24,766 bases of DNA from an uncultured Bacteroidota bacterium (GTDB lineage: Bacteria; Bacteroidota; Bacteroidia; Chitinophagales; Saprospiraceae): contig CALEIL010000579.1 in NCBI GenBank assembly GCA_937876435.1, forward strand, positions 1 to 24,766, given 5' to 3'. Positions 1 through 9,400 of this stretch are shown here, in pieces. Within the stretch, counting starts at the first letter, position 1; each line of letters opens with the position of its first letter. Under the pieces are notes generated by a model, which worked only from the letters and a program-made list of their open reading frames with translations, ran no database searches and was not told the DNA's origin. The translations under genes were made by a program, and so were the position numbers.

Positions 1-252
1 CAAGATATGGTGGAGGCCATGTCCTGGACCGTGATTGAGCAAAGCCTTTCCATCCAACCGACGCTGTTTAAAGACCTTACTGATGAGGAAAAGATTATTT
101 TGACAAAATTTGATAAAAGCACACCATTTCACATCGATCAGGCCATATCTACCTTGCCATTTTCGAGCTCAGAAATTGCAGGGATTCTCCTCCAGCTCGA
201 GTTGAAGGGGGTCCTCAAAGTTTTGCCAGGAAGTCGCTACATCATCGTATGA
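1..252 (+). CDS. dprA: DprA (DNA processing protein A), C-terminal end, 5' truncated
   Basis: Only the last 83 codons are present; the reading frame is open from base 1, so the gene begins outside the window. The segment FHIDQAISTLPFSSSEIAGI followed by LLQLELKGVL and a final GSRYII matches the small winged-helix domain that ends DprA/Smf proteins (pattern: ID, a helix-turn-helix, LLxLELKG, then a beta wing ending in GxxY). DprA binds incoming single-stranded DNA during natural transformation and helps load RecA; the winged helix is an accessory domain. The Rossmann-like DNA-binding domain is not in the window, so the call rests on the wing alone. The preceding Q-D-M-V-E-A-M-S-W suits the linker between the domains. 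An unrelated winged-helix protein is possible but less likely. Confidence 0.75.
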   Translation, partial: QDMVEAMSWTVIEQSLSIQPTLFKDLTDEEKIILTKFDKSTPFHIDQAISTLPFSSSEIAGILLQLELKGVLKVLPGSRYIIV

Positions 253-398
253 TCAACCGTGAACTTTTGGTAGCCACACACATGCCCGGTGTTGGAATAG
301 CCGTATTTTTATGAATTGAGATTTTTATTTCTATCGGATATTTTACCAAATAGGATTACATTGTGTCCTAATCAGAAAACATCAGTTAAAGGCCGGAA

Positions 399-1067
399 TT
401 GATACAACCATCTATTTACCCGTTTGGGATAAGAATTGACGAGCCGATCACCACGTTGACAGACCTCGTGATTGCAGCGATTTGCTTTTATGCCTTTTTC
501 GCGCTCCGCAAACACCGGATTTCCCATCATATTTATTACCTGATTCAAGGTTACTTTTTATGTATTGGGTTGTCCACCTTATGGGGAGGTCTGATAGGCC
601 ATGGTTTTCTGTATCTTTTCACACCGGAATGGAAATTCCCGGGATGGGCAATCAGCATGGTGGGTATCAACCTCATCGAACGTGTGATGGTCTCTTATTC
701 CCGCTCATTTATTAAACCCCGATATGCGCGGTTGTTTTCGTCGATCAACATCGTGGAACTTCTGATTTTTGCCTACCTGACGTTCACGACCCTCAATTTT
801 GCCTACGTGGAAATTCACACTGCATACGGTCTTATGATTTTTGTCCTCGGATTTAGTCTGTACCATTATTACAGTGGGAATCACAGCAAAATGATCCGGT
901 ACTTCATTTGGGCCGTGATGGCGGTCATGGTCGCATTTTTCTTTTTCATCACGAAAATAGGACTGGGCATATGGTTCAACTATATGGATATCAGCCACGT
1001 TTTTTTAGCCATTTCTGCCTGGTTGTTTTACGTGGGAGCCAGAGCGATGATGAAGAAAATGGCTTGA
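399..1067 (+). CDS. Seven-helix integral membrane protein of unknown function
   Basis: I do not recognise this 222-residue protein. It has about seven hydrophobic segments (roughly residues 19-36, 45-73, 80-100, 113-132, 137-155, 163-187 and 196-217), so it should sit in the inner membrane. A GGLIGHG motif in the second helix puts a histidine and several glycines inside the membrane, and an IERVMVSYSR stretch follows the third. The start is TTG at 399; no ATG or GTG lies close enough to replace it, and no convincing ribosome binding site is visible. The gene stands alone on this strand after dprA, with a 146-base spacer upstream. Its stop codon directly abuts the stop codon of the convergent antiporter gene. 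Function cannot be assigned from the sequence. Confidence 0.75.
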   Translation: MIQPSIYPFGIRIDEPITTLTDLVIAAICFYAFFALRKHRISHHIYYLIQGYFLCIGLSTLWGGLIGHGFLYLFTPEWKFPGWAISMVGINLIERVMVSYSRSFIKPRYARLFSSINIVELLIFAYLTFTTLNFAYVEIHTAYGLMIFVLGFSLYHYYSGNHSKMIRYFIWAVMAVMVAFFFFITKIGLGIWFNYMDISHVFLAISAWLFYVGARAMMKKMA

Positions 1068-2531
1068 TTACCCGTGGAAAATGAATCCGGCGATCAGATA
1101 CAGAACTGTCGAGGCTGCACCAAAAATCAGTGCGTAGGGCATCTGCGTCCGGACATGATCCACGTGATCCGTAGCCGCTGACATGGATGATATGATCGTT
1201 GTATCTGAAATCGGTGAACAGTGATCTCCAAATACCCCACCCCCCAATACTGCAGCGAGACACAATGAAAAATGCGCATCGATGCTGTTGATCAGAGGAA
1301 CGGCTATTCCGATCATAATGGCAAACGTGCCCCAGGAGGTTCCGGTAGAAAAGGCGATAATACAACTAGTAATGAATAACAAAGCCGGAATTAAAGAGAT
1401 AGACATGAATGAGCCAATGCTGTGACTCACATATAGGCCGGTTCCCAGCTCCTTGCAGATATTGCCAATCGCAAACGCCAGCAACATAAGCAAGGCCAGG
1501 GGCACCAGCGCTGCGATACCTTTCAGAATCCAGTCAAACGTTTCCCTGATGGACATGATCCCTTGTACTTTGTACATCCCCATAGCCACCAGTATGGAAA
1601 TGGTGACCGATAACAATACAGATTTGGAACCAGAACCCTGCCCCAGAGCGGTCAGAACTTTATTGCCCAGAGATAGATCAGGATTTATCTCTGACCATCC
1701 TGTGTACAACAACATAACGGGCATGGCCGCTATCATGGTCACGATGGGGATGACCATATTCAGCGCTTTAGCTTCCACACCTGGAGCCTTTTCCGTTTCC
1801 AGGATCTCTTTGCTGATCATAGGTGTGGCATTTTCCCAGAGTACCTGTCCGTTTTGAGTCCTTAGCTCTGCTTTCTTCATCACGGGGACATCCCAGCCAA
1901 AAAAAATGATCAGGGGGACCGTTCCTAAAGCAATTAATGGGTAAAAATTAAAAGGGATAGATTTTATAATTTCTAAGAATGGCTGATCAACTGCCATGGT
2001 CGCCAGCAATCCCATAATAAACGCTCCCCAACCGTTGAGAGGAAAGATGATGCAGGAGGGAGCTGAACCAGAATCCAGGATGTAGGCCAGTTTTTCGCGG
2101 GAAATCTTATAATTGTCAAACAACGGTCTGAAAATAGCCCCGGTCGTCAGAACCGAAATACTGCTTTCTACAAATATCAATACACTAATCAGCCAGGCGT
2201 ACAACTGAACCGTGATTCTGCCATTCTTTTTATCTTTTAACTTCTCGCTAACCCAGTGGATAAAACCCTGAACTCCGCCCGATCGTTGTACCAATAGAAT
2301 TAATGCACCCACCAGTGCACTAAACATAATCGTCCTGGTATTTCCTGCATCGGCAAATACGTTGACCAGTCCTTCCAGGGTGTCGAGGAATCCCTCCCAG
2401 ATATTCCAGTCATTGAGAATTATCCAACCGAGAAAGATTCCCGTAATAAGCGAAAGGTATACCTGCCGGGTCCAGATGGCAAATACGATAGCCAATATGG
2501 GAGGTACTAAACTTAAAATTCCATAATCCAT
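1068..2531 (-). CDS. nhaC: NhaC-family Na+/H+ antiporter
   Basis: This 487-residue multi-helix inner-membrane protein belongs to the NhaC-type Na+/H+ antiporter family. Family hallmarks visible in the translation are the N-terminal PPILAIVFAIWTRQVYLSL, the central DSGSAPSCIIFPLNGWGAF, the STGTSWGTFAIMIGIAVPL helix and the C-terminal GDHCSPISDTTIISSMSA. The last of these carries the polar CSPISDT motif typical of the family. The protein should exchange external protons for cytoplasmic Na+ (or another cation or organic substrate), for pH and salt balance; the exact substrate cannot be read from sequence. The ATG at 2531 lies five bases after a perfect TATTTTTG promoter box. Length is normal and no frame disruption is seen. 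It is monocistronic and convergent with the upstream membrane protein. Confidence 0.9.
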   Translation of the reverse strand: MDYGILSLVPPILAIVFAIWTRQVYLSLITGIFLGWIILNDWNIWEGFLDTLEGLVNVFADAGNTRTIMFSALVGALILLVQRSGGVQGFIHWVSEKLKDKKNGRITVQLYAWLISVLIFVESSISVLTTGAIFRPLFDNYKISREKLAYILDSGSAPSCIIFPLNGWGAFIMGLLATMAVDQPFLEIIKSIPFNFYPLIALGTVPLIIFFGWDVPVMKKAELRTQNGQVLWENATPMISKEILETEKAPGVEAKALNMVIPIVTMIAAMPVMLLYTGWSEINPDLSLGNKVLTALGQGSGSKSVLLSVTISILVAMGMYKVQGIMSIRETFDWILKGIAALVPLALLMLLAFAIGNICKELGTGLYVSHSIGSFMSISLIPALLFITSCIIAFSTGTSWGTFAIMIGIAVPLINSIDAHFSLCLAAVLGGGVFGDHCSPISDTTIISSMSAATDHVDHVRTQMPYALIFGAASTVLYLIAGFIFHG

Positions 2532-2536
2532 ATTTC

Positions 2537-2544
2537 CAAAAATA
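2537..2544 (-). promoter_or_regulatory. Bacteroidota-type -7 promoter box for the NhaC antiporter
   Basis: The minus strand reads TATTTTTG, a perfect match to the Bacteroidota sigma-A -7 consensus TAnnTTTG, five bases before the ATG at 2531. No TTG or TTTG -33 element lies at the expected 17-23 base spacing; the nearest TTTG is about 32 bases upstream. If used, the transcript would be leaderless or nearly so. Confidence 0.4.
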
Positions 2545-2674
2545 GGGAAATAGATGATTTAATTAAATTATATTCCCAAATGGGCACCAGACAGGGTGAT
2601 TTCTCATAAAATTTCAAAGGTAAATCAGATCAGTATGTGAGGGGTAGTCCAGATGCCGAAGTCTATGGATTGGG

Positions 2675-3970
2675 TCATGGACCATCGGACGTGGGAATCC
2701 GGATGGATTTTTCTGATTCTTTAAAAAGGGAATGAAGCCTGAACCTTGCTTTGATCTTTTCACCGTTCCGGATTAAGGTCATTTTGATTTTTTTACCCTC
2801 TTTGCCACTCAATTTGTAGTTGATACTATTGAGGGTATAGAAATATACTGGCCAGAAATTGAAATTGTGAATGACGTCGCCAGTCTTGATCCCAGCTTTA
2901 TCGGCCGGGCTTCCGGGGATCACTTTCTGCACCAGGATATGATTGAAATCGGGACCGGTAGCGATTAGTATCAGGCCACTTCGATCTATCCGAAACCGTT
3001 CATTGTATTTTTTATTGGGTTTTACGTACATCATGGAACCCGGATAATCTATGTACACATCAAATCGGGACAATAGGCTGTTGCCCACTAACCCATTTCG
3101 GTTGAGGTAAAGATGACCGATGCTGTCAATAGCCAGTTCCTGAAAACTGGTCACGATATTTTTAAACTCATATTTTCCAAACTGAAAATGATCGATCAAT
3201 CCCATGTGGCCAGTCAGAGTACCGCCTATACCTACCCCCAAATTGCCGGGAATGAGCGTTTCAGGTAGCGTCAAATGCTCCATCGTATTGTTGTAAATTA
3301 ACAAGGGAATCGCCGATCCGGAATCAATCAGAAATTTTAATTCCTGTTCCACGTCTCCTCCCGATCTGACGGTGGTGGTCAGGTAGGGTTTGCTCTTGAA
3401 AATTGATATCGGGATCTGATGGTATTCATCACCGGGTTCGAAATGATCTTTTTTGATGAATTCGATATAATTCCTTCGATTGTTGATATGCAGAACGTAT
3501 CGATTGAAAACGTTAGCACCCAGGATCCCATGAACCTGCATACCAAGCATTTCATCAAGACGCAAAAAATCCTGTTCCAGAACCAATACGTTGGATCGGA
3601 CGAGTAATTCGTCCTCGATATTGAGATCGGCATTTCTGGAAATAAAAGCGTAAACCTCCTGACTCAAATCCGAACCGTATAAGGGGATGGACTTAAAATA
3701 ATCCATATCAAGCAGATAGGCCAGTTCTTTCTTGATAATAATCGTATACTCGCTCCCCGTGTCGAAAATAAATTTGGTAGGAAGCGTATTTTCAAGCTTG
3801 ATGTCCAGAATAATAAAATTCTGAACTCTGCTGAAATTGAACCGGACGGATCTTTTAAATTCGTCACCAAAGGTGAATCTCCTGTTGTCCTGGCTATGTA
3901 GAACACCAGAATGGAAAGTAAACGCAAAAACAAATATCCACAGCAGATGCATCATTCTTGAATATAACAC
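2675..3970 (-). CDS. Exported retropepsin-like aspartic protease with C-terminal PDZ domain
   Basis: The 431-residue product has an N-terminal hydrophobic stretch (about 9-26, ending near SGVLHSQ) that looks like a signal peptide. Two aspartic protease half-sites follow: FDTGSEYT with D70-T71-G72 and LIDSGSA with D216-S217-G218. Each half is followed by its own glycine-rich hydrophobic motif (HGILGANVF near 148-155 and GLVGNSLLSRF near 293-303). One chain can therefore form the two-lobed active site that retropepsins make by dimerising. Residues of about 335-415 form a PDZ domain with the core GSPADKAGIKTGDVI. Such Bacteroidota proteins are thought to act on periplasmic or surface peptides, but the substrate is unknown. 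The start is GTG 3970, with AAGG five bases upstream; ATG 3955 is an alternative that still keeps the signal peptide. It is the last gene of a three-gene operon, 24 bases after the DUF937/OmpA gene. Confidence 0.85.
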   Translation of the reverse strand: MLYSRMMHLLWIFVFAFTFHSGVLHSQDNRRFTFGDEFKRSVRFNFSRVQNFIILDIKLENTLPTKFIFDTGSEYTIIIKKELAYLLDMDYFKSIPLYGSDLSQEVYAFISRNADLNIEDELLVRSNVLVLEQDFLRLDEMLGMQVHGILGANVFNRYVLHINNRRNYIEFIKKDHFEPGDEYHQIPISIFKSKPYLTTTVRSGGDVEQELKFLIDSGSAIPLLIYNNTMEHLTLPETLIPGNLGVGIGGTLTGHMGLIDHFQFGKYEFKNIVTSFQELAIDSIGHLYLNRNGLVGNSLLSRFDVYIDYPGSMMYVKPNKKYNERFRIDRSGLILIATGPDFNHILVQKVIPGSPADKAGIKTGDVIHNFNFWPVYFYTLNSINYKLSGKEGKKIKMTLIRNGEKIKARFRLHSLFKESEKSIRIPTSDGP

Positions 3971-3994
3971 ATCAGCCTTAAAATTGGTCAGATT

Positions 3995-5350
3995 TTATTG
4001 AATATTTAATGAATCGGCTACCTGATTCGTTTGTTGGAAAAATTTCAGATCAACCCGTGTTTCTATCGGTGATTTCGAAGAATCAGAGTTTATTATGGTA
4101 TCGGATGCCAGGCCGACAGAATCCGAACCGTCCATTTTAATTGTGTTTGGATGGATGGTGGAAGTGATTTCATATCTGGAATTGTCCAGACCGAATACGT
4201 TGAAATAGTTGGACAGGTTTTGAATCCGACCTGAGACAACATCCCGGTGTTGGTTGTAAAACGTAGAATCGTAGTGCATATCAATCTCCATTTGAATGGT
4301 CGGGTGTGCCTGCAGGATGGTGACGATTCCACCTAACTCGGTGTTGGCATTGCTTGTCAGCACTGAGGTGGAGTTCTCAAATTTGATGATGGAATTTTTA
4401 AACCGCAGGGTATCCGAAATACCCTGATTATTTTCCACGTGCATCATGATAGAATCCAGGGTTCCATTGCGATCTACGGTCAGGAAAATATCTCCTGGAA
4501 GGGAGTATGTTTTTTCCACATCCAGGACTACGCTGTCATTTTGGATAAAAGGAAAGGTGTTTTCCGGTTTTGTCTCAACGGAATCATCCTCGTATTTCCT
4601 GAGAATAAACAGGGCAATACCCGAAATAATCAGCAGTAATACCCATGGCCACAAGGCTTTTAAAAAGGCTTCTCTTTCCTGAGCTTTAATTTCGATGTCA
4701 GATGAATTTGGTTTGTCTGAGGATGAGTTTTTTAAAGCAGGTTCGGCCTCTTGGTTTGCTTCTTCCCCGGCAGGGGTGCTCGATTCCTGAACTTCAGTCG
4801 GCATTTGCAGTCCGAGTACTTTGGCCAGTCCGGGATATCTTTTGGATATAATGGATTCATTGAATTCCAGGAGTGATTTGATCTGAGGTTCCGTCAACTT
4901 ATCAAAGTGAACGATCTGACCAAACAAAGCCATTGAAAACGGCGCCACCACCCTGTTTACTTCGATCAGGTCCTCTTCTGTGGTTTCATATTTATCGGAT
5001 AGAAAATGCTGGATTCTTTCAAATGCAGTATCGGCACCTTCGTCAAAAACAAACGAAAGCAGACTGTTCCCCAGTTTTTTGATATCGGTTAATCTTTGTT
5101 TACTGGCGAAGATTTCCTCGATATGGTCGAGAATATCCCCCTTGTGATTCCCGAGTTCAATCAGGTTCTTAATCGCTTTTGTGCCATTTTCTTTTTTGGT
5201 TTTTTGGATAAGTCCACCCAGGATCGAAGCATGCACTATGGAAAGGTGCTGAAATATTGTTTTTTCGGTAGAAGGGTTATCTTGTTTGAAAGCATTGAAG
5301 AGGCCAGGCTTGACCTCTGTGTCGAATGTTTCCAGTAAATTATGTTTCAT
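3995..5350 (-). CDS. DUF937 domain, transmembrane helix and degenerate OmpA-like domain fusion protein
   Basis: The 451-residue product (from ATG 5350) has three parts. Residues of about 30-180 are helical and fit DUF937, with the core GNSLLSFVFDEGADTAF and VVAPFSMALFGQ. An acidic, serine-rich linker (185-225) leads to one strong transmembrane helix near 232-250 (LWPWVLLLIISGIALFIL). The C-terminal half ends in a degenerate OmpA-like domain (about 335-400): ILQAHPTIQMEIDMHYDS, then HRDVVSGRIQNLSNYF. The Asp and Arg that hold diaminopimelate in OmpA domains appear to be kept as D361 and R375, while the usual GHTD and NxxLSxxRA motifs are eroded. The likely topology is DUF937 in the cytoplasm and the OmpA-like part in the periplasm on peptidoglycan (inference). 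A GTG start at 5371 would add seven residues; ATG 5350 is preferred because GGTG lies just upstream. The BASS transporter gene is 39 bases upstream on the same strand. Confidence 0.75.
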   Translation of the reverse strand: MKHNLLETFDTEVKPGLFNAFKQDNPSTEKTIFQHLSIVHASILGGLIQKTKKENGTKAIKNLIELGNHKGDILDHIEEIFASKQRLTDIKKLGNSLLSFVFDEGADTAFERIQHFLSDKYETTEEDLIEVNRVVAPFSMALFGQIVHFDKLTEPQIKSLLEFNESIISKRYPGLAKVLGLQMPTEVQESSTPAGEEANQEAEPALKNSSSDKPNSSDIEIKAQEREAFLKALWPWVLLLIISGIALFILRKYEDDSVETKPENTFPFIQNDSVVLDVEKTYSLPGDIFLTVDRNGTLDSIMMHVENNQGISDTLRFKNSIIKFENSTSVLTSNANTELGGIVTILQAHPTIQMEIDMHYDSTFYNQHRDVVSGRIQNLSNYFNVFGLDNSRYEITSTIHPNTIKMDGSDSVGLASDTIINSDSSKSPIETRVDLKFFQQTNQVADSLNIQ

Positions 5351-5389
5351 ATCACCAGGTTTGTTACTCACAAATATAAGATTGTTTTA

Positions 5390-6313
5390 TCAAAGCTTTT
5401 TTTCCGACTTTTTTGACCACCTGCCTATGATGCCTTTTGACCAGTATTCGGACAGGAAAAAACCGGATACCAGATCCCAAACCCCCCACCAGCCAGCTAC
5501 CAATGCCATTCCACCCAGGCCATTGAAAAAATTGAATATCAGGATCAGACCAAGCCCTGCGTTTTGGATGCCGGTTTCAAACGCCACTGCCCTGGCATTT
5601 TCCACGGGTTCTTTCAGCATCCGGGCGAAAAAATATCCGATGGCGTATGCACCGCCATTGTGAATCAGGACCAACAAAAAAACCAGAGAAAGATACTGAC
5701 GGGCATTTGTAATATTCTGCCACAATGCCACGATGATAATGATGATAAGTAGCAACACCGAGAGGGGTTTGATTACTTTACGGATCCGGGCTGTGAAATG
5801 GGGTAAAAAATGATGGATGGACATGCCGATGATAAGAGGTATGACAATGAGTTGAAATAAAATACCCACCATACTCGCGATATCAATATCAAGCGCGATT
5901 TCGCTCTCAAAATTGAAAATATACCGGGAGTAAAGCAAGAAAATAAATGGGGTTAATACCACGCTTAGCAAGGTGGCGATAGACGTAAGCGTAATGCTCA
6001 ATGCTGTATTGCCACCAGAGCGGTGAACCAGATAATTGGAAATATTTCCACCCGGACACGCCGCTACCAGGAGAAGCCCCATTTTCATGCTATCGGGCAT
6101 ATCCCACAACACCACCAAAAGGACCGTAAATAGGGGTAATAAGATCAATTGGGATGTCATGCCGATCAGGGTTGATCTTGGATTGCTGATGACACGTTTG
6201 AAATCCCCAAAGGAAAGATCCAGAGCCACCCCAAACATCATGAATCGCAGGCAATAATTGAGAAGTCGCAATTGACTTTCGTCAAAATGCAGGACCATGT
6301 TATCTACATCCAT
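5390..6313 (-). CDS. Bile acid:sodium symporter (BASS) family transporter
   Basis: This 307-residue, roughly nine- to ten-helix inner-membrane protein carries the two signature stretches of the BASS/SBF family: ACPGGNISN (C86 to N93), one half of the crossing-helix core, and FETGIQNAGLGL with E246, Q250 and N251, the ExxxQN sodium-site motif. The family couples Na+ entry to import of organic anions; bacterial substrates include pantoate, keto acids and bile acids, and this sequence does not say which. Length is typical. The start is ATG 6313; an internal ATG at residue 6 is possible. It is the first gene of the leftward operon with the DUF937/OmpA protein and the retropepsin. There is no obvious functional link between transporter and protease, so co-transcription may be incidental. 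Confidence 0.88.
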   Translation of the reverse strand: MDVDNMVLHFDESQLRLLNYCLRFMMFGVALDLSFGDFKRVISNPRSTLIGMTSQLILLPLFTVLLVVLWDMPDSMKMGLLLVAACPGGNISNYLVHRSGGNTALSITLTSIATLLSVVLTPFIFLLYSRYIFNFESEIALDIDIASMVGILFQLIVIPLIIGMSIHHFLPHFTARIRKVIKPLSVLLLIIIIIVALWQNITNARQYLSLVFLLVLIHNGGAYAIGYFFARMLKEPVENARAVAFETGIQNAGLGLILIFNFFNGLGGMALVAGWWGVWDLVSGFFLSEYWSKGIIGRWSKKSEKKL

Positions 6314-6457
6314 AAAATTTGAATTACCTTTATCATATGTTTACTACCCGGAACAATGTGATCAGCCAGTCCTGAATTTGACGTCAGGAATCCATGTTAG
6401 ATTTCTAATGATATGGTGCTAATGCTGGTATAAATATAAAAAGTTTTTACAAGGAAA

Positions 6458-9400
6458 ATGAAAACCCACATTCTGCGGATACTGGTAGATTCTCTGGATC
6501 GGATCTCTGCGATGGATACCGGTAGTATGGACCGGTATTTTCTTTTATACGATAGTTTTTCCTTGTTTTTATCTCAGGTAGTCCGGAAATTTGACCCTCC
6601 ATCTTTTGAAAGCCATTCTCTTCCTTTTTCTCTATACGGCTATTTGTGCCACGAATCCAGGATTCCGGAGCATTTACGGTTTGCCGGTTTCAAACTGATT
6701 CGAGCTCATACTGGATCACCCGTGGAGGACTTTTCCTCTCAATACGATGCGCTGTATTGGTTAACGGTCCAATTGGCTGAACATTTTTTTAATAAGTCCA
6801 TGCCACAAAATCTGGTCGAAAAAATGGTTTTTCCATCTGACAGATTTTGGGTCACCGGTATTCCCCAGGTCAAATACCCTTCCACTAAAGTTGTCCTGCT
6901 TTCCAAAAAATCAGGTACGGACCTGACTTTTCATGCGTATTGGGTAGATCACAATGGACTGGAAGTCCTGATAAGACCCGATAAGATCATGCGAATCAAA
7001 AATCAGGTACAAGCCCTGAAAGAGGCGGATAAACATTTGCATTTTCCCATGACGGTCGAGCTTTTTGATGTCGTTGCCCAAAACGATGTACTCACCCCCG
7101 GGGCTATGGTTTTTTTGCCGGATTATCTGATCGATATTACCTCGGTATCGCAGTGTTTCACTCCTTTTGGGGAGATGACTACACCTTATTTGCTCAGCAA
7201 AATCAGACCATATTCGGAATCCCATTATCTGCTCATCGGTAATTGTGTCAACCAACTCCTGGATGAGCTGATTTTTCAACCCGGGATGGAATGGGAGGAT
7301 GCCCTTCCTATGCTTTTTCGAATCAATGAACTGACGTGGGCTACTTACTCGGATCGGGATACCAGACAACACCTCCGGACGATCGGCCAGCACTTTACAA
7401 ATCTAAAGAATACCATCCGGTATGAATTTATTGAGAAGGGTTTTCAACAGGAATACTGTGCAGTAGAGCCGAGTTTTTATTCTCCGAAGTACGGTTTACA
7501 GGGTCGGCTTGATTTGCTGTACGATCACCCGGATCCCACCAGACCGAAAATGATCATCGAGCTCAAGAGTGGTAAGATATTTCGCCCCAATTCCTATGGC
7601 TTGAATCATCCGCACTATATCCAGACTCTGCTGTATGATTTATTGATTCGTTCTGCCTATCCGGAAGGAGTGGATCCGGTGAACTATATCCTGTATTCTG
7701 CGGAAGAGAAAAACAATCTTCGAAATGCCCCCGCTATCAGGGATTGGCAAATGGAAGCACTGGGCGTCCGCAACCAACTGATCATTCTTGAATGTCGGCT
7801 GGCCGGCTGGTCCAGAACCAGTACCCACCTGTATGAAATCTTAAAGGAAAAGAATGAAAACCTGGTGGGTTATTCGGCTACGGAGCGGGAGGATTTTTAT
7901 AAATACTATGAAGCTTCAGCCCCGGTGAGTAAAGCCTATTTTAACGCGTTTCTGACCTTTCTCACCCGGGAACAAATGACTTCAAAGCTGGGTACCTTTA
8001 GTTCCGACCGGAAAGGTCAATCCCAGCTATGGGCCTCCTCCTCGGTCGAAAAAGACCAGCAATACCTCCTTCTTGGGGAGCTGGAAGTGGAGGTAGACAG
8101 GAGTCAGGATGTCAATCCCATCGTGATTTTCCGGAAAACTTCCCGGACCAATCCGCTGGCAAATTTCAGAACCGGAGATGTCATTCTAACCTATCCTGCG
8201 GATAGAAAAAATGCCCCGGTTCAGGGTCAGTTGTTTAGGTGTTCTCTGGTGGAGAATTCGACCGGGACCGTGACGATAAGATTGCGGGCGAGGCAATACA
8301 AGCCCATTTTTCTGGAAGGATCATCCTGGTATATAGAACACGATCATCTGGATAGTTCTTTCCGTCAGATGAACCAGTCTCTGGTCAAAATGCTGAGGAT
8401 GTCACCGCAGGAGTCCCAGATTTTTCTGGGGATTTCCCCGCCGGCACAATCTATCCTCCCCCCCCACATATCTTCCTCTCCGGGTATGACCGACACCCAG
8501 ATCCGAGCCCTGTCTGAAATGAAAAACACCCGGGATTACTATCTTTTGTGGGGCCCGCCGGGTACGGGAAAAACGAGCGTCCTGCTTCGTAATTTCGTGG
8601 CAGACAAACTGGCGGAGGGTAACCTGAGGTTGTTGTTGATCGGTTTTACAAACAGGGCGGTGGATGAAATCTGTGCGGCGCTTCTCGGTATCGGACATCT
8701 GGATACCACGGAGATCCTTCGAATCGGTTCCCGATACGGAACCGACCCTGAATACAGACACCTACTCCTGCATGAACGCAATCAAAAACTAACCAACCGT
8801 GCGGGCTTGTTGGAGATGTTGGCCCATACCCGCGTAGTTTGTGGTACGATAGCTTCGTTGTCGGGGCAAAATGAATTGTTTGATCTGATCCGTTTTGATT
8901 ATATCGTGATCGACGAAGCTTCGCAAATTCTGGAACCAGCTCTCATAGGTTTTCTCAACCTGGGAATACCCTACATACTGATCGGAGATCACAAACAATT
9001 GCCCGCGGTGGTCAATCAGTCACCTGAGGACACCTATACCAATGAAGTTCGACTTCATGACATTGGTTTGCACTATTTATCCAACTCTTATTTCGAACGG
9101 ATTTTCCAGATCGCTCAAAGAAATCAGTGGGAATGGGCATACGGAATTCTGACCCATCAGGGAAGAATGCACCGGGAACTTATGACCTATCCCAATCAGT
9201 TTTTTTACGAAAACATCCTGGAAATCTTACCTTTTGACGGGACACAGCAGTCCGCAAAATTGGGAGAGGTCAATGGAGAGGTGGATGAATTGGACCGGAT
9301 CCTGAGTCTTCATCGGACGGTCTATATTCCCACCAGAGAGCAAAATTTTATCAATCACAAGATCAATCCGGAAGAGGCAAGCCGCATCGTCCGTATCATT

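Noticed and set aside
7499..7625. Stand-alone Cas4 nuclease
   Set aside because: The RecB-type motifs are in one continuous frame with the SF1 helicase, there is no cysteine cluster, and no cas genes are near.
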